Shown piece by piece: positions 11,801 to 19,849 of a DNA stretch of 64,000 bases (positions are counted from its first letter, which is position 1; each line of letters begins with the position of its first letter). The DNA comes from Ensifer adhaerens (lineage in GTDB: Bacteria > Pseudomonadota > Alphaproteobacteria > Rhizobiales > Rhizobiaceae): the NCBI RefSeq assembly GCF_020035535.1, contig NZ_CP083351.1:310001-374000 (forward strand), given 5' to 3'. The notes below the pieces were generated by a model. It saw nothing but the letters and a program-made list of their open reading frames with translations, was not told the origin of the DNA and searched no databases. A program made the position numbers and the translations under genes.

Positions 11801-12337
11801 AAGATCGATGTGCTTGTGCGTCATCTCCCCGACCGTTGGCATGCCGTAGTCGATCATGCGTCTGTCTGGTTAGCCGGCAAAGGCTCCGCGCCAGTTCGCG
11901 CGGTGATCTGGACGGACCTGCAGTCTTGGGGCCTTGAAGGAGAGCATGGCGAGCGGCTTGCGAAGCCGACAATCGAGGGGTGGACGTATCACGGCGATCA
12001 CTATCGGCCGATCGGCGGCATTTTGGCACCAGTCCGTGCCGTTCCCGGTGTCCGCATTATTTTTGGGGTCGAGGCTGGCGGTGGCGCCATCTACGTATGG
12101 GGCCACCTCGAACCGCGTGCCCGGCAAGTGCCCATAGCCGTCGAGATCCAAGCGGAATCGGGCCGAACTTGGATGCTTTACGACAGGACGGACAACAACG
12201 GCGAGTTCAGGCCTTCAACACCCGGGGCTGGCCTTTCCCTAGATCCCGGTCGCTACACCGTGCAGGTATTCACCGCCGGCGGAGCCAACGCTGCCGAAAC
12301 CGAATCTGAAATCATGCAGGTCAATCTCGGGCCATAG
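8888..12337 (+). CDS. Large multidomain M6-like metalloprotease with inserted beta-propeller
   Basis: A 1149-residue protein. I place the start at ATG 8888, preceded by GGGGGATCGAG; a frame open from 8783 adds 35 residues of no clear merit. Visible regions: an IPT/TIG-like Ig fold at about 1-75 (ISPTKGWPGTIVEFRGEGF); an M6-type N-terminal segment at about 115-180 (RVLVLPVFTTEAP, then VDEFWRTAIHRTSW); LVIVD/propeller-like repeats at about 200-475 (LAIFDVASPG, LGLVDVSNAANP, LAAIDIGNLAAP); and a second protease part with the zinc motif HEIVHWLGMGDLY (H592, E593, H596, D602), then VVMGSAAQW. After this come CARDB-like folds (about 815-950) and a C-terminal carboxypeptidase-regulatory-like domain (about 1070-1149). 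HExxHxxGxxD with DLY is typical of M6 (immune inhibitor A) peptidases. There is no signal peptide or membrane helix, so any export is by another route. It stands alone. Confidence 0.8.
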   Translation: MVLRIHEISPTKGWPGTIVEFRGEGFDPHRDANAVIIGDRPAMVVRVELERLLAMAAEDARTGEIRVTVGVDSEVGPPFELLPYPEEHDWISPAPPRFFHGPQGGTPSRNVQNQRVLVLPVFTTEAPPVPPPTAAQLAALDVKYNRVDEFWRTAIHRTSWKFERHATWLQLPREGDFYIIDQTHIDHARFAYLTADRRIVGDSGVIFAATNTGFIPILHPSPLSWTYLLGPNAPNDGVVLAQLKVGNRLYVGTNGGTLAIFDVASPGAAVLLGSVDAGDPVWDIALIGTNAVLAQGAGGLGLVDVSNAANPSMLIGGWGGGLDPNWATRVKTVVNRIYSNRGETLRVHDLNAALAFVNVADVPIGDWIVDIAIDGTRLVVATDGSGIVTLEVTAGGLLEKARLTAFAFPREIRIAGNIAWIVASEDGLAAIDIGNLAAPAALGSKKFKRDANSIILNGNEAVVALGDTVLVSVNIANPAAMTLNSPEQTASFNIPMADRRAFLIARINGRGSAVDSDRIFIDALRVWFAATGKDHHDLDPYEGIVVSLAGPVVRAHSGPADGLASSEFRIPFNGTKGLFYEGHTDPWTTPTHEIVHWLGMGDLYEEQFADGSVVMGSAAQWCLSGDSGGAPLFCAQRLTDALDCLKIGAGAAENVRQLIWTPTTQVDQSFDIVAHGATEDTDPERVHALRLVVSKAMTYWVEVRQHAPPGLLFDQAIPVVPPGAVGCVLVTRATDEQSVADNTFERPVQLMGVLQPGEEVVDASRNLRITVDTIISVDPLTYRVRIEWNQPIPDNPDGAFDLTITPWDLNTYETPDIWIDSPRTGINVYEFCEPGDPSKPILSGDRPWVKHPNTIKARIRNTGPLQVDDIHVTCYVTSPPGIGDNGEWQTLETKPVASIAGHSEVIVDFRWVPEVDKHTCISLAILPKLGEVTGKNNRAQENVAVFDTASGSSHEPVIIEAAVRSPYTIGKKIDVLVRHLPDRWHAVVDHASVWLAGKGSAPVRAVIWTDLQSWGLEGEHGERLAKPTIEGWTYHGDHYRPIGGILAPVRAVPGVRIIFGVEAGGGAIYVWGHLEPRARQVPIAVEIQAESGRTWMLYDRTDNNGEFRPSTPGAGLSLDPGRYTVQVFTAGGANAAETESEIMQVNLGP

Positions 12338-12570
12338 AACCTGAAGGCGCTCGATGTGCCGTGCATGTGAGAAGGGCTCGACCAGTGACATCATAATCGT
12401 CCGGTCGAATGTCGGCTCGTTGCGCCTCTTGGCGATCGCATATGGGCAGTAGCGTTGGACAGTGTATCGACGGGCTGATTCGACCCTCGAAGCCTTCCGT
12501 GCCCCAAAAGTTGTGAAATGTGCCGCAGTCGGTGGAGACCAAACGACTGCGGCTCCGGCTCGAGGTACCT

Positions 12571-13515
12571 TCAAAGGCTTTTGAGGCATGCACTTTCTCT
12601 GGGCGTGTCACTGCCGGCGAGCTTGTGGATGAAGTCCTTCATGATGGCGTTGCGGTCGACGGCATAAACGTATCGCATCATGTGACGGGCACGATCCGAG
12701 CTGTAGCGCATGTCATTGGTCAGCACTGGCGTTGGCACCAGAACGCTCGGGGCCCAGTCGAAGCTGAGCGCCCACGCTGTTGCCGCCATATCCCAAATCT
12801 CCTTGGCCCAACCGATATGGTCATCGCAATACCCCTTGAAACGCATTGCCAGGAAAGCACCGATCTCTCCATAGGGCTCTACGTAGCGCTCGATCTCCGG
12901 GACGGTGCTGTGGAGGATGGTGGTCACGCCTTCGCACGGAATGAGAACCAGAGGAACGCCCGAGTCGAACAGCACCTGCGTGCCGCCTACGTCCTGCGCG
13001 AGATTGAATTCGTTCTGGTGGCTCCAGTCGATGGCATGACCGCCAAGCCAGACCACGACGATCTTCTCGATGATGTCGGGCGCCTTCAGGATGGCTGAAG
13101 CGACGTTGCTGATCGCAGCAATCGCAATGACGTATAGCGGATCTGTTGCGGATGAATTCCTTGCTCGGGCGATTAGATCATCGACGGCCGGCGCATCCAA
13201 CGGTCGCTTTTCTGGCCCTACGTATCTCGTCACGCCGCGGTGAACGAGGCCTTCGTGAGGAATGTTCAACCGGGCGAGCAGCGCGAGAACCTCGTCGTAG
13301 CTGAGTTCCATGCCGCGGGCGGGATCGTCATTGGACTCATTGACGAATGGCGCGGCGTAGATCGCTTCAACGTTCACTCTCTCGGGGGACAAGAGCGCGT
13401 GAACGATCGCGAACTGGTCATCGATCTCGTTGAATGTGTCCGTGTCGATGACGATACGGCACTTTCCGGCGGGCGGCGCGAGCATCGACAACCGAAGGGC
13501 TTCGGACATAGGCAT
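12571..13515 (-). CDS. Inosine-uridine-preferring nucleoside hydrolase family protein
   Basis: A 314-residue enzyme that should cleave the N-glycosidic bond of a ribonucleoside to give base and ribose. The calcium-binding N-terminus is present in the variant form IVIDTDTFNEIDDQFA (the classic form is DTDPGxDD), followed by LYVIAIAAISNVASA and the WLGGHA loop. I use the ATG at 13515, after AAAGGAACC; an upstream in-frame ATG at 13608 would run into the permease gene. It is the last gene of the minus-strand transporter operon, 16 bases after the permease stop. That position suggests the imported compound is, or accompanies, a nucleoside-like glycoside, although the transporter looks like a quaternary-amine system. 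The family is certain; the substrate is unknown. Confidence 0.85.
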   Translation of the reverse strand: MPMSEALRLSMLAPPAGKCRIVIDTDTFNEIDDQFAIVHALLSPERVNVEAIYAAPFVNESNDDPARGMELSYDEVLALLARLNIPHEGLVHRGVTRYVGPEKRPLDAPAVDDLIARARNSSATDPLYVIAIAAISNVASAILKAPDIIEKIVVVWLGGHAIDWSHQNEFNLAQDVGGTQVLFDSGVPLVLIPCEGVTTILHSTVPEIERYVEPYGEIGAFLAMRFKGYCDDHIGWAKEIWDMAATAWALSFDWAPSVLVPTPVLTNDMRYSSDRARHMMRYVYAVDRNAIMKDFIHKLAGSDTPRESACLKSL

Positions 13516-13531
13516 GGATGGTTCCTTTTCT

Positions 13532-15604
13532 TTAATGCGCGCCGCGGAGACGCTCAGCGACGCCTCGAAGGATGCGATCGAGATTGATGGCGAGGAGGCA
13601 AAAGACAATGCCGGCAGTTACGCCAAGACCTGCGTCGGCTTTCCCAAGCGCGATGTAGATCTGTTGACCGAGCTCTGCCGTGCCGACGGTGGCTGCCACG
13701 GGCAACATGGTGATCGCCGACATGATTACCTGGTTGAGGCCGAGAAGCAGGGCCGGGCGCGCCGTTGGTAGCTGCACCAGGAGTGTGCTTTGGAGCGGTG
13801 TGCAGCCTATTTGGGTTGCCGTTTCCAGCAGGTTGGCGGAGACACTCCGCAAGCCAGCCTCAGTGTAGCGGATTGCGGGTACGACCGCATAAAGCGAGAT
13901 TGCAATCAGCCCGGCGAATTCGCCAACCTTAAAGAACATCAGGGCCGGGATTAGGAAGACGAATTGCGGCATGGTCTGCAGCGCATCGTTAACCGGGCGA
14001 ATAATGGCGGAGAAGCGATCACTGCGTGCCGCGATGATGCCGATCAAACCACCGGCAAAAGCACAAAGCACCACGGCTACGACGACAAGATAAAGTGACT
14101 TAACGAACGGCACCCAAAGGCCGGTAACCAGCACGAAGCCCAAGCTCAGCCCGGTGAACAGGGCCAGCCGCAATCCTGCAGCTCGCCACGCGCTCCACAT
14201 TGCAAGGGCGATTGCCGCCGGCCAGGGGAAGGCAACGAGACCGGTGTAAATCAGCACCGCCAGACAAAGAGTTGCAGCAGCAGCCGAGGGCCGGCCCCGA
14301 AGTATCTGCCGAGCGGACAATAATACTGCCAGCGCGCCATATGCGGCGGTGATGCCGGGGGTCATCGAAAAGCCCCAGGTCAGCGGCAGGACGGCGCCAG
14401 AAAGTCCCACGCGCAATGGGAGTACCAGATAATAGAGTACCGCATTCTTGATGGCTTCGAGCACATCACTATACCTTGCGACGAATGCCAGGAGGACTTG
14501 GTTGAGGCCCTGAAAATCGACAATGCCGCGGCCTTCATTCCACCCAGAAACAACGGCCGGCTGGGCGTAGCGCATGATCGCGCCGAGGGTCATGATTGCA
14601 GCGGATGAAAGCAATATCGCCCGCCAACCTGCGTTCAGCCTACCCGCATTGTGTGGCCGAGCCGAACCAAGAATTCCGCCCGTGATGCGGTCAATGACGA
14701 CTGAGATCATTACGATGACGAGACCCGCCATCAAACTCTTTCCGAGATCCGCAGAACGCAATCCGCTTAGGACCGCCCAGCCGACATCGTCGAAACCACC
14801 TATGATTGATGCGGTGATTACCATGCTGAGCGCCGCCATCGTGGTCTGGTTGAATCCAAGGGCCATCATCGGGCGAGCTGAGGGAAGTTCGACCCACACA
14901 AGTCGCTGCCATGTCGTGCAGCCGCTCATTTCCGCCACTTCGCGTCGTTCCTCAGGAACCTCTGTGAGACCGCTCAGCGTGCATCTAGCCATAGGCGGGA
15001 CCGCGTAGATCGCGGTTGCGATCAGCCCGGCGATCGGCCCAAACCCGAAAAGCAGAAGCAGCGGCAGCAGATAGGCAAAGGCAGGAAACGTCTGCATAAA
15101 GTCGAAGACCAACTCCAGAGCCCTGCGCATGCGGGGTAGAAAGAATGCGCCGAGTCCGAGCAGGAATCCGATCAGAACCGAGAGCGGGACAGCCAGAACT
15201 ACGAGGGAAAGCGTCGCCATGCTTTGCTGCCAGAAGCCTGTCAGTACAATGTAGGCGATGGCGCCGACACTGATTGCCATCAGTCTCATGCCGCCGGCTT
15301 TGAAGCTGATCAGGACGACGGTTGCAGCGACAGCCGGCCACGGCAAGTATTGAAGGGTGCCGACAAGAGCGGCGAGGAGGACGGTCGTGATGCCGCTGAC
15401 GAAGGACGTTATCGGCAGGATCGTTGGGACGAGCCATCCGAGCGCGCTGTTGATCAGGGAAGATACGGGAAACATCCATGATTGCGGAAAGCTTTCAACT
15501 GCAGGCGAAAGCTCTCCCGCGCCGATGCAGAGCAGCACAAGCGCAGGCATCGCCGCCGCTCGAAACAGGGCAGGCGCGTTGAATGTCGTGTGAGTACGCT
15601 TCAT
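13532..15604 (-). CDS. Betaine/choline-type ABC permease, tandem duplicated (two ProW-like halves)
   Basis: A 690-residue inner-membrane protein holding two complete binding-protein-dependent permease domains in one chain. Each half has its own EAA-type coupling motif: EVAEMSGCTTWQRLVWVELP in the first and ETATQIGCTPLQSTLLVQLP in the second. Each motif is followed by a substrate-path segment (ALGFNQTTMAALSMVI; LLGLNQVIMSAITMLP). Standard ProW/OpuAB proteins have one such domain and dimerise, so this chain can supply both halves of the pore. Its ATG overlaps the stop of the ATPase gene by four bases, implying translational coupling. Substrate class, from the binding protein and ATPase, is a quaternary amine such as glycine betaine, choline or carnitine. 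Confidence 0.9.
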   Translation of the reverse strand: MKRTHTTFNAPALFRAAAMPALVLLCIGAGELSPAVESFPQSWMFPVSSLINSALGWLVPTILPITSFVSGITTVLLAALVGTLQYLPWPAVAATVVLISFKAGGMRLMAISVGAIAYIVLTGFWQQSMATLSLVVLAVPLSVLIGFLLGLGAFFLPRMRRALELVFDFMQTFPAFAYLLPLLLLFGFGPIAGLIATAIYAVPPMARCTLSGLTEVPEERREVAEMSGCTTWQRLVWVELPSARPMMALGFNQTTMAALSMVITASIIGGFDDVGWAVLSGLRSADLGKSLMAGLVIVMISVVIDRITGGILGSARPHNAGRLNAGWRAILLSSAAIMTLGAIMRYAQPAVVSGWNEGRGIVDFQGLNQVLLAFVARYSDVLEAIKNAVLYYLVLPLRVGLSGAVLPLTWGFSMTPGITAAYGALAVLLSARQILRGRPSAAAATLCLAVLIYTGLVAFPWPAAIALAMWSAWRAAGLRLALFTGLSLGFVLVTGLWVPFVKSLYLVVVAVVLCAFAGGLIGIIAARSDRFSAIIRPVNDALQTMPQFVFLIPALMFFKVGEFAGLIAISLYAVVPAIRYTEAGLRSVSANLLETATQIGCTPLQSTLLVQLPTARPALLLGLNQVIMSAITMLPVAATVGTAELGQQIYIALGKADAGLGVTAGIVFCLLAINLDRILRGVAERLRGAH

Positions 15605-16665
15605 GGCGTTGCCGCTCGATCGCCACGCAACAGGCGGGAAATGGACGACGAAGAAATCTCTCCGATGAGCGTATCGCCGGGACCTGAGATTCCCACCGTT
15701 TCGTTGCCGCCCAGCAGGTCGGGGAGGATGTCCTCCAGCGGGTCGTCGGGTGAAAAAGCTCTTGTGGGACGTGTAGAACCCCTTACAGGATGCATTACGT
15801 CTGCCGCCCGAATAACTTTAAGAAGCGGGACGTCGCGCAGGAATTCGGCAATGTAGTCGTTGGCTGGGGTGAGGGCGATTTCAGCAGGTGTGCCGATCTG
15901 AACAATTGCTCCATCACGCATGATGGCAATCCGGTCCGCGAGCCGGAACGCCTCCTGAACGTCGTGAGTGACAAAAACGATCGTTTTGCGGAGCATTTTC
16001 TGCAAGCGAATGAACTCATCCTGCATTTGGCGTCGGATCAGTGGGTCCAAGGCGGAAAATGGTTCGTCAAGGAACCAGATTTCCGGCTCGGCCGCCAATG
16101 AGCGGGCAATGCCAACACGCTGTTGCTGACCGCCCGAAAGCTCGCGTGGATACTGCCCTTCACGACCCTTCAATCCGACGAGTTCCGTCATTTCCCGTGC
16201 TCGAGCCTCCCGCTTGGCGCGATCGATGCCCTGTACACGCAGCGGGAAAGCTACGTTGTCGAGAACGGTGAGATGTGGAAGTAGGCCGAAGTTCTGGAAA
16301 ACCATCCCCATGGCTTGTCGGCGAATTTCCGTCATGCGCTGGCGGCCCGCCGCCAGGAGGTCTTCTCCATCGAAGGTCACGCTCCCGTACGACGGTTCGA
16401 TCAGCCGTGTCAGGCAGCGTAGCAAGGTTGACTTGCCCGATCCGGACAGTCCCATCAGCACGAAGATTTCTGCCTCGTGGATATCCAGTGTTGCACCGGC
16501 GACAGCTGCGACCGGGTTGCTCCCGGAGGTCGACTTGTTGCCGTCATTCCGGGAAGCGCCCGCAATCTCAGCAGCCTCCCGTGGGGTTACGCCGTAGATC
16601 TTCCAAAGGTCACGGCAGGCGAGCTTAACCGCGCCCAAATCTGCTTTTTCATTTGTGGATGTCAT
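15601..16665 (-). CDS. Betaine/proline-type ABC transporter ATP-binding subunit
   Basis: A 354-residue ProV/OpuAA-type ATPase that drives the adjacent duplicated permease. Visible are Walker A (GLSGSGKST), the Q-loop (VFQNFGLLPHLTV), the signature [15 protein letters not shown], Walker B (WFLDEPFSALD) and the H-loop (VFVTHD). The first part carries the ProV hallmark KIYGVTPREAAEI. The C-terminal 80 residues are in the place of the CBS pair found in long ProV proteins, but are shorter and end in a serine-rich stretch, so osmotic gating through CBS is unlikely. It lies 24 bases downstream of the binding-protein gene and overlaps the permease gene. Confidence 0.9.
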   Translation of the reverse strand: MTSTNEKADLGAVKLACRDLWKIYGVTPREAAEIAGASRNDGNKSTSGSNPVAAVAGATLDIHEAEIFVLMGLSGSGKSTLLRCLTRLIEPSYGSVTFDGEDLLAAGRQRMTEIRRQAMGMVFQNFGLLPHLTVLDNVAFPLRVQGIDRAKREARAREMTELVGLKGREGQYPRELSGGQQQRVGIARSLAAEPEIWFLDEPFSALDPLIRRQMQDEFIRLQKMLRKTIVFVTHDVQEAFRLADRIAIMRDGAIVQIGTPAEIALTPANDYIAEFLRDVPLLKVIRAADVMHPVRGSTRPTRAFSPDDPLEDILPDLLGGNETVGISGPGDTLIGEISSSSISRLLRGDRAATP

Positions 16666-16689
16666 TGCCGTTCTCCCTGGTTCCGCCCC

Positions 16690-17628
16690 TTACTTCTTTG
16701 CGGCGTCGATCCAGGGCGACCATGTTGAGGCGTGTGCGTCGAGCCACGCACTGACCACGTCTTCGATCGGCTTTTTGTCCTGATCGATTTCGAATGTCAT
16801 CTTTTGCTGGTCATCAGCGCTCAGTTGATAAAGCTTCGTGAGGGCGTAGGCGGCTGGCCACTTTTCGCCAAATCCGGAGCGAACGACTTTGATCACGGGT
16901 GCAGGGAGAACGCAGCGCGGGCCGTCCTTGGGATCGCAAGGGGGCATGTCGAGCCAATTGAGCTTAACTTTTGTGAGTATCCAGTGTGGTGCCCAGAAGC
17001 GCATCAAAAGCGGCTTGTCGGCTGCGGCTGCGGCTTGAAGTTCAGCCACCAGCGCACCTTCTGAGCCGGCGGGAACGGCCGTAAGCGGGATATTGAAATC
17101 GGCGATTTCATTTGCGGACGCCGTTCCCCAATCCGCGGGATAGTCGAGAAGACGACCGTTCGGAAGCGTTTCAGCCGTGGCGAGCGCTGCCGCACAGTTT
17201 GGCTCCATCAAGGCCTTCCAGCTTGGCAGACCCGGGCAAGCCTTGAGCGTTGCATCGGTATAGGCCCAACCGTCGCGGGCGTTCAGGCCAAGGTCGCCCA
17301 CAACCTCAACCTTCTTGTCTGCCAGCATTTTGGGATAAATATCGCCAAGATTGTTCGTCCAGAGTTCCGGCACGAGATCGATTGAGCCGTCCTGCATGCC
17401 AATCCACTGCGGGAAGGAGCCGGCCGTCTGATATTGAACCTTGTAGCCAAGCTTTTCGAGGAGCTGGCCTGCGACATGGGCGGTGATGTTCTGCCCCGTC
17501 CATTCGTTCAGCGATATGCGAATAGGTGCATTGGTGTCGCCGAGGGGCGCAGACATCCCCTGTTGGGGCGTGGCTGCCAAAGTCGCAAAACCTGCGGCTG
17601 CTAGTGCAAGAGATCGAAAAGTCGGCAC
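16690..17628 (-). CDS. Betaine/choline-type periplasmic substrate-binding protein (OpuAC/ProX family)
   Basis: A 312-residue secreted binding protein, first gene of the minus-strand operon. It has an N-terminal signal peptide (LALAAAGFATLAATPQQGMSA) and the OpuAC fold, with ISLNEWTGQNITAHVAGQLL and DGSIDLVPELWTNN, and many Trp residues (RFWAPHWILTKVKLNWLDMPP, STWSPWIDAAKK) of the kind that form an aromatic box around a quaternary ammonium group. The start is GTG at 17628, backed by an excellent AAAGGAGG seven bases upstream. The promoter should lie between it and the TetR gene, where two operator-like palindromes sit. Betaine, choline or carnitine are likely ligands, but the nucleoside hydrolase in the operon leaves room for an unusual substrate. 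Confidence 0.88.
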   Translation of the reverse strand: MPTFRSLALAAAGFATLAATPQQGMSAPLGDTNAPIRISLNEWTGQNITAHVAGQLLEKLGYKVQYQTAGSFPQWIGMQDGSIDLVPELWTNNLGDIYPKMLADKKVEVVGDLGLNARDGWAYTDATLKACPGLPSWKALMEPNCAAALATAETLPNGRLLDYPADWGTASANEIADFNIPLTAVPAGSEGALVAELQAAAAADKPLLMRFWAPHWILTKVKLNWLDMPPCDPKDGPRCVLPAPVIKVVRSGFGEKWPAAYALTKLYQLSADDQQKMTFEIDQDKKPIEDVVSAWLDAHASTWSPWIDAAKK

Positions 17629-17675
17629 GGTAATTCCTCCTTTGATTTAAGCTCCCGACATGCTAAATAGTCCAA

Positions 17676-17712
17676 ACCGTCCAGCCGGTCTATAAAAAAC
17701 CGTCTGGCCGGT
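17676..17712. promoter_or_regulatory. Two operator-like palindromes between the ABC operon and the TetR gene
   Basis: Two 14-base boxes, ACCGTCCAGCCGGT (17676-17689) and ACCGTCTGGCCGGT (17699-17712), lie 23 bases apart. They match at 12 of 14 positions, and each has perfect ACCG/CGGT arms. The spacing is about two helical turns, and the AT-rich TATAAAAA between them could be part of a promoter. They lie in the divergent interval of the TetR-family gene, so they are the obvious candidates for its binding sites, controlling the transporter and itself. This is inference from position and symmetry. Confidence 0.6.
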
Positions 17713-17800
17713 CGAAAATGTTCAACGACGGGTTCTCTCGCTTGAGGACTTTTTGCTATGTCTCGCGCCGAGAAGGCGCAAAAGGGAGCCCAGGTGATCG

Positions 17801-18385
17801 ATGAATGACCCCAAAAAGATAATGAAGTTTCGCAAGAGCGGGGACGAAATCAAGGCGCTGATTGTCAATGCGGCGACGCGCGTGGTCATGGAACGCGGGG
17901 CTGCGCGTATGACACTGGCCGATGTTGCCACCGAGGCAGGCATCAGTAAGGGAGGCCTGCTGCATTATTTCTCTTCAAAGGATGATCTCATCCGAGCGAT
18001 GATTGCCGCAGGGCTTGAATCGTTCGAGGAGAAAACGATGGCGATGGTGGCCGCCGACCCGACGGCAGGTTCTTATCTTCGCGCGTACATTACAACGAGC
18101 TTTCCGGCCGAAGGTGCCGATGACATCGCTGCGGCGATGATTGCCGGAATTGCTTCTGACATTGAACTGCTCGCCGAGTATTCTGCGGAGAATGCAAAAT
18201 GGTCAGACCGCTTGGAAAAGGATGGTCTCGACTATTTTTACGCGCAGGTAATACGGCTCGCAGTTGACGGCCTGTATTTCAGTGAAGCAATCGGATTGCC
18301 TCAATTCAAGCCGGAAGATCGGAAGGCTTTTTTGCAGCGCCTTCTGTCGATGACGCGTCTGGAGAAGCCTGAGGAGCATTCCTAG
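17801..18385 (+). CDS. TetR-family transcriptional regulator
   Basis: A 194-residue regulator. The N-terminal helix-turn-helix domain covers about residues 16-62: IKALIVNAATRVVMERGAA, then TLADVATEAGISKGGLLHYF, a textbook TetR recognition helix. The rest is a helical ligand and dimer domain (the GYFT-like region at residue 85 onwards fits the TetR_C_37 type). It is divergent from the betaine-type ABC/nucleoside hydrolase operon, with two ACCG-CGGT boxes between, so it is probably the local repressor, released by the transported compound or a product. The ATG follows GGGAGCCCAGGTGATCG. The ligand is unknown. Confidence 0.9.
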   Translation: MNDPKKIMKFRKSGDEIKALIVNAATRVVMERGAARMTLADVATEAGISKGGLLHYFSSKDDLIRAMIAAGLESFEEKTMAMVAADPTAGSYLRAYITTSFPAEGADDIAAAMIAGIASDIELLAEYSAENAKWSDRLEKDGLDYFYAQVIRLAVDGLYFSEAIGLPQFKPEDRKAFLQRLLSMTRLEKPEEHS

Positions 18386-18937
18386 TCGCGACACGCAGCA
18401 TGGGGTAACCCGGAGCATAAAGTTTAAGTCTGAGTTGGTGTCTGCGCAACAGGTGAAGCTGTGGTTCAAGCGTCATCCACCTCATCTCACCCTATGCTGA
18501 AGGTGGTCGCCCCGTTGTTTGCGCAATTGAGACCGCAGGCCGGTTACGCACGTTCGGCCGTGCTGAGACGAGCGAGCAAGCCGGTGATCGCGACTGGCGG
18601 AACCGGGAGATGGGAGGCGGTACCAGCCGCAGTTCTTCCATTGGGTGAGCCGATACGTCCGGCAGCGACACGGTCTCATAACGTTCCTCGTGCACGATCC
18701 GCCGGTCCTTGGTGCGGTCAAGCTGACGGGTCAGATGCAGCGTGAGCGCCAGGCCGCCTTGGTAGATTGATCAAAAACGAGGCTCAATCGGGCAGCTTGC
18801 TTATCGGGTTCAACCAGCCAGTGTTCTAGTGGCGACCTATAGCATCAAGCGCCAGTCTGTGGCCGGCTTCGATAGAGTGAACGTCCGTTTCCCCCCTTGT
18901 GTTCGCCGCAAGACATCGCCGGCCGGTCTGAGGCGGC
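18386..18937 (-). other. Intergenic interval with a probable minus-strand gene fragment
   Basis: No intact gene lies in these 552 bases. On the minus strand, about 18495-18770, one frame reads like real protein (GGLALTLHLTRQLDRTKD, then RIVHEERYETVSLPDVSAHP) but starts directly after a stop codon and has no start or known partner. I read it as the remnant of an unknown gene. The remaining sequence shows nothing I can name. Confidence 0.35.
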
Positions 18938-19849
18938 TCAAGTTTGAGGCGCCGGATTGAGACGCTGCGTGTAGGAACGCAATATCCCGAGGAGGGAAAC
19001 CACGGCGGGCGACGCAGATCGGCCGCTCGCATGGATCAGTGCGATGTCGCGGGTCATGGTCGGTTCGACGAGAGGCCTGGTAATGATGCCGTCGGATTTT
19101 GCCGCCGCGAGCGCATATGTTGGAAGGACGGACACCCCGATACGAGCTTCGACAAACGCCAAGGCTGTGGTTATGAGGGACACTTCGAACGCAGGCTTGA
19201 GGGGCATCCCGATCGATTCCATCGCAACATCAGCCAACAGGCGGATACCACTTTGACGCGTCAGGGCAATAAGTGGCATGTCGCGCAGATCAGACCATTT
19301 GATTGTTGGTTGCTGCGCGAGTTCATGCTCCTTCATGCAAAACAGCATGAGGTTGTCGCGCATGAGCAACGTCCGTTCGATGCCCTCTTCGTTCGGTGAA
19401 AATGTCCCAATGCCGCAGTCGGCCATGCCCGTTCTGACGTTGTCGACGATCTGCTCCGTTCCGATATCGATCAGTTCAATGGAGATGCCGGGAAACTCGT
19501 TGTGGAACGCGGCGATGGCGGAGGGGAGGATTACGGCCGAAAGCAGCGGCGGCGCGGCAATTCTGATGCGGCCGCGTCGACGCGCGGCCAAGTCGCGCAT
19601 GTTTTGCACGGCGTGGTCAAGATCTTCAACGATTTTGGATGTGTAGCCTCTGAACTCATGACCGGCCGCGGTCAATTCCACGCGTCTTGTCGTTCGATCG
19701 AACAACCGGACGCCCAGTTCGTTTTCCAGGTCCTTGACCGCCTGCGACAGCGCCGGCTGCGCGATATTGAGATGCCGAGAGGCGGTGGAAAAGTTGCCGT
19801 GGGTCGCCACGGCCAAAAACGCTTCGATGTGTCTGATCGCAAACTTCAT
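18938..19849 (-). CDS. LysR-family transcriptional regulator
   Basis: A 303-residue LysR-type regulator. The winged helix occupies about residues 1-60 (IRHIEAFLAVATHGNFSTAS, then AQPALSQAVKDLENELG), a linker helix follows, and the effector domain covers residues 90-295 (GRIRIAAPPLLSAVILP, LMLFCMKEHELA). It faces the molybdenum-hydroxylase genes across a 394-base divergent interval, the classic LysR arrangement, so it probably activates iorA/iorB and perhaps the transport and aldehyde dehydrogenase genes behind them. The effector is unknown. Start at ATG 19849, which matches the family N-terminus. Confidence 0.9.
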   Translation of the reverse strand: MKFAIRHIEAFLAVATHGNFSTASRHLNIAQPALSQAVKDLENELGVRLFDRTTRRVELTAAGHEFRGYTSKIVEDLDHAVQNMRDLAARRRGRIRIAAPPLLSAVILPSAIAAFHNEFPGISIELIDIGTEQIVDNVRTGMADCGIGTFSPNEEGIERTLLMRDNLMLFCMKEHELAQQPTIKWSDLRDMPLIALTRQSGIRLLADVAMESIGMPLKPAFEVSLITTALAFVEARIGVSVLPTYALAAAKSDGIITRPLVEPTMTRDIALIHASGRSASPAVVSLLGILRSYTQRLNPAPQT

